64,000 bases of DNA, from contig NZ_ATUF01000004.1 of NCBI RefSeq assembly GCF_000420065.1, positions 124,001-188,000 on the forward strand. The letters are read 5' to 3'. Origin of the DNA: Varibaculum cambriense DSM 15806. GTDB lineage: Bacteria; Actinomycetota; Actinomycetes; Actinomycetales; Actinomycetaceae. The notes under the pieces were generated by a model. The model saw nothing but the letters and a program-made list of their open reading frames with translations. It did not search any database and was not told the origin of the DNA. Shown here in pieces: positions 62,412-64,000 of this stretch; position 1 is the stretch's first letter; each line of letters begins with the position of its first letter. Both the position numbers and the translations under genes were made by a program.

Positions 62412-63488
62412 TTAAGCCGGCACCGCCCAAAGGTGAGTGGGCAGCGCCTTAACTGCCACTCGATCCCCCACAATGAATGGTTCATCCCCGCTTTGCCGGC
62501 GACTGGCAAGTACCCCAAACTCGGTTTCTATCTGCAAAAGGTAGGTATCTCCCTCGAAAAAAGATCCCACTACTTGTCCCACATCCCCTTGGATGGAATC
62601 TTTCTTTCGCTCTGGCGGGAGGCTACTAATCTCAACCGAATAGGGCGAGCCAAGCGCCACTATTTTCCGGGTCTGCCCATGGGCGGTGGCTAAGCTATCG
62701 GCAGCGGGAACCTCTAGAGACTGCCCAAAAGCGGTGAACTGGGCACTAACTTGCCCAAATCGGTCAGTATTAATCAGCGCGGTAGTGCTAACTTGGGTGG
62801 TGGCTCCCAGGTAGAGGGCAGTTTGTAGGTCTGCCGGATGGGATACCAGATCTTGCGGGTAATCGTCCTGAATAATTTTTCCCTCGCGCAGCAAGATAAT
62901 CCGGTCGGCAATAGCATAGGCTTCCGGCAGGTCATGGGTAACATACAAAGATGCGGCCCCAATCCGCCGGTGGATCCGAAGAATTTCTCCGCGCAGCCGC
63001 AGGCGCGAATAGGGGTCGACATGGGCTAGCGGCTCATCAAAAAGCAGCCAGCGAGGTCGCCGCAGCAGCGCTCGCGCTAAAGCTACCATTTGCCGCTGCC
63101 CGGTAGATAGTGAACCCGGATATTGGCGCGCAAGCGAACTTAAACCCAGATCAGTTAGGGTTACCTGCAGGTCTTCCGCATTCCCCCCGGCTAAGGCCAC
63201 ATTTTCCTGTACAGTCAGATGGGGAAACAGACCATCCCTATCGGCTACCAGCGCGCTGGCACGGGCGCCGGGAGAAAACTCAGATACGTCCTCGTCCCCA
63301 CAAAAGATCTTGCCGCTACTGGGCTGTAGTCCCGCAATGGCGCGTAATAAAGTAGTTTTTCCCGCTCCCGAAGGTCCGATAATCACCACCAGTTCCCCGG
63401 GGTCAACGCTAAAGGAGACCGGGCCGAGCACCCAGTGGGCAGAACGCCAAACCTGGAGGTCTTGTACGGTTAGCGCGGACGGTTCCAT
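62412..63488 (-). CDS. ABC transporter ATP-binding protein (iron/thiamine/polyamine importer type)
   Basis: A 358-residue importer ATPase. Walker A GPSGAGKTT at about residues 35-43, signature LSTGQRQMVALARAL, Walker B WLLFDEPL and the VTHD switch His are all present. The C-terminal 120 residues form an OB/TOBE-like domain (GDVGQVVGSFFEGDTYLLQIE), as in FbpC or PotA. Substrate cannot be told from the ATPase. It starts 19 bases inside the end of the upstream permease gene, so the two are coupled; the AGCS gene lies 154 bp downstream. Confidence 0.93.
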   Translation of the reverse strand: MEPSALTVQDLQVWRSAHWVLGPVSFSVDPGELVVIIGPSGAGKTTLLRAIAGLQPSSGKIFCGDEDVSEFSPGARASALVADRDGLFPHLTVQENVALAGGNAEDLQVTLTDLGLSSLARQYPGSLSTGQRQMVALARALLRRPRWLLFDEPLAHVDPYSRLRLRGEILRIHRRIGAASLYVTHDLPEAYAIADRIILLREGKIIQDDYPQDLVSHPADLQTALYLGATTQVSTTALINTDRFGQVSAQFTAFGQSLEVPAADSLATAHGQTRKIVALGSPYSVEISSLPPERKKDSIQGDVGQVVGSFFEGDTYLLQIETEFGVLASRRQSGDEPFIVGDRVAVKALPTHLWAVPA

Positions 63489-64000
63489 TTTCCCTCCTCC
63501 TTCGGTACCAGGATAAATAGCAAAATAGAGACGATTAATACCGCAAGTGCTAGTCCGAAAGCTGGTGCATAGTTCGCTTCATCAACCATGGCAAACATTT
63601 GCGGCACCACTACCGGAGTATCGGGAGCTGCCACCCACATCAGCGGTGCCGATAAGGTGGTGGAGATCGCGACTACGGTGGCGAGGGTCAAACTAAAATA
63701 GCGTCTAACCGCAGGAAGCAGTATTTTCAGGGCCGCTTCTACCCTACCGACACCTAAAACTTTTACCGCCTCAAATTCGGCGTGACCGCTGGCTCTAAAA
63801 CGCGCCGCCAAAAAATAGGTAACTGGCATGCCAATTAGGAGGAAGGAACATAGAGATAAAAATCCTCCACTGGAACAAGGCCAGGGCAAGCCCTGTTGAC
63901 GCGAAAGCATCCAGCCAGCACCAATGGCGGCTCCGGGCAGAGACAAGATCACGATAAACAAGGCTTCCACGCCCAAATTTCGTCTTTTTTCTCCGGCCCC
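63470..64000 (-). CDS. ABC transporter permease (5' truncated by window end)
   Basis: The frame is open to the last base of the window, so 176 residues of the C-terminal half of a binding-protein-dependent permease are visible. It has about five helices and the EAA loop EAVKVLGVGRVEAALKILLP that docks on the ATPase. The sequence LPGAAIGAGWML with a later VPQMFAMVDEANYAPAF recalls the second half of ThiP/FbpB-type two-domain permeases. The gene overlaps the ATPase gene by 19 bases. The binding protein would lie beyond the window. Confidence 0.9.
   Translation of the reverse strand, partial: GAGEKRRNLGVEALFIVILSLPGAAIGAGWMLSRQQGLPWPCSSGGFLSLCSFLLIGMPVTYFLAARFRASGHAEFEAVKVLGVGRVEAALKILLPAVRRYFSLTLATVVAISTTLSAPLMWVAAPDTPVVVPQMFAMVDEANYAPAFGLALAVLIVSILLFILVPKEEGKWNRPR

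Noticed and set aside
1-64000. tRNA genes, CRISPR arrays, IS elements or prophage
   Set aside because: No cloverleaf, regularly spaced repeat, transposase, integrase or phage gene was seen on either strand.

Overview
The window is an ordinary stretch of bacterial chromosome from a moderate-GC member of the Actinomycetota, most likely Actinomycetaceae (Varibaculum-like is my guess from gene content and base composition, not from any search). Markers that point there are mIHF, RbpA, an EF-P with the PGKGP loop, a HelY-type helicase next to DUF3866, Lnt beside a separate Ppm synthase, a helicase-dead PriA, a LexA box of the GAAC-N4-GTTC type in front of uvrA, and several leaderless promoters (TANNNT 6-7 nt before ATG). 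I see no tRNA, rRNA, CRISPR array, IS element or prophage.

Layout. 1-6191: end of clpX, chorismate mutase, a long-chain acyl-CoA ligase and valS. 6446-10019: a divergent locus of two paralogous multi-pass membrane proteins and an anchored SRPBCC protein, with no known function. 10067-17336: uvrA, a second acyl-CoA ligase, rnpB (RNase P RNA, minus strand), a YciO-type protein and rarA. 17449-28210: rpsD, a DUF948 protein plus a 58-residue membrane peptide, alaS, ruvX, mltG, then the shikimate block aroE, A24 peptidase, aroC, aroKB fusion and a divergent second shikimate kinase. 28282-40655: efp, nusB, pyrC, pyrF, mihF, gmk, rpoZ, coaBC, priA, fmt, rsmB, rpe, hisE, hisG. 40742-47855: DUF3866, a small membrane protein, helY, lnt, ppm, rbpA.

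47972-58231 is an accessory carbohydrate operon read on the minus strand: transketolase, RpiB-type isomerase, an unrecognised multi-pass membrane protein, HAD-IIA phosphatase, FGGY kinase, AraM/EgsA-like glycerol-1-phosphate dehydrogenase, AraB-type kinase and AraD-type epimerase. It shares the odd AraB/D/L/M set of the Bacillus subtilis ara operon but has no AraA and no recognised transporter, so the membrane protein is the best candidate for a new uptake protein. Past a 450-bp regulatory gap with several palindromes come a purine-type NCS2 permease fused to a degenerate OHCU-decarboxylase-like domain, an AGCS amino-acid/sodium symporter, and an ABC importer (ATPase plus a permease cut by the window end).

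Most interesting: the 6.4-10 kb membrane/SRPBCC locus, the sugar or polyol operon with its orphan transporter, and the NCS2-OHCU fusion that has lost the expected catalytic residues.
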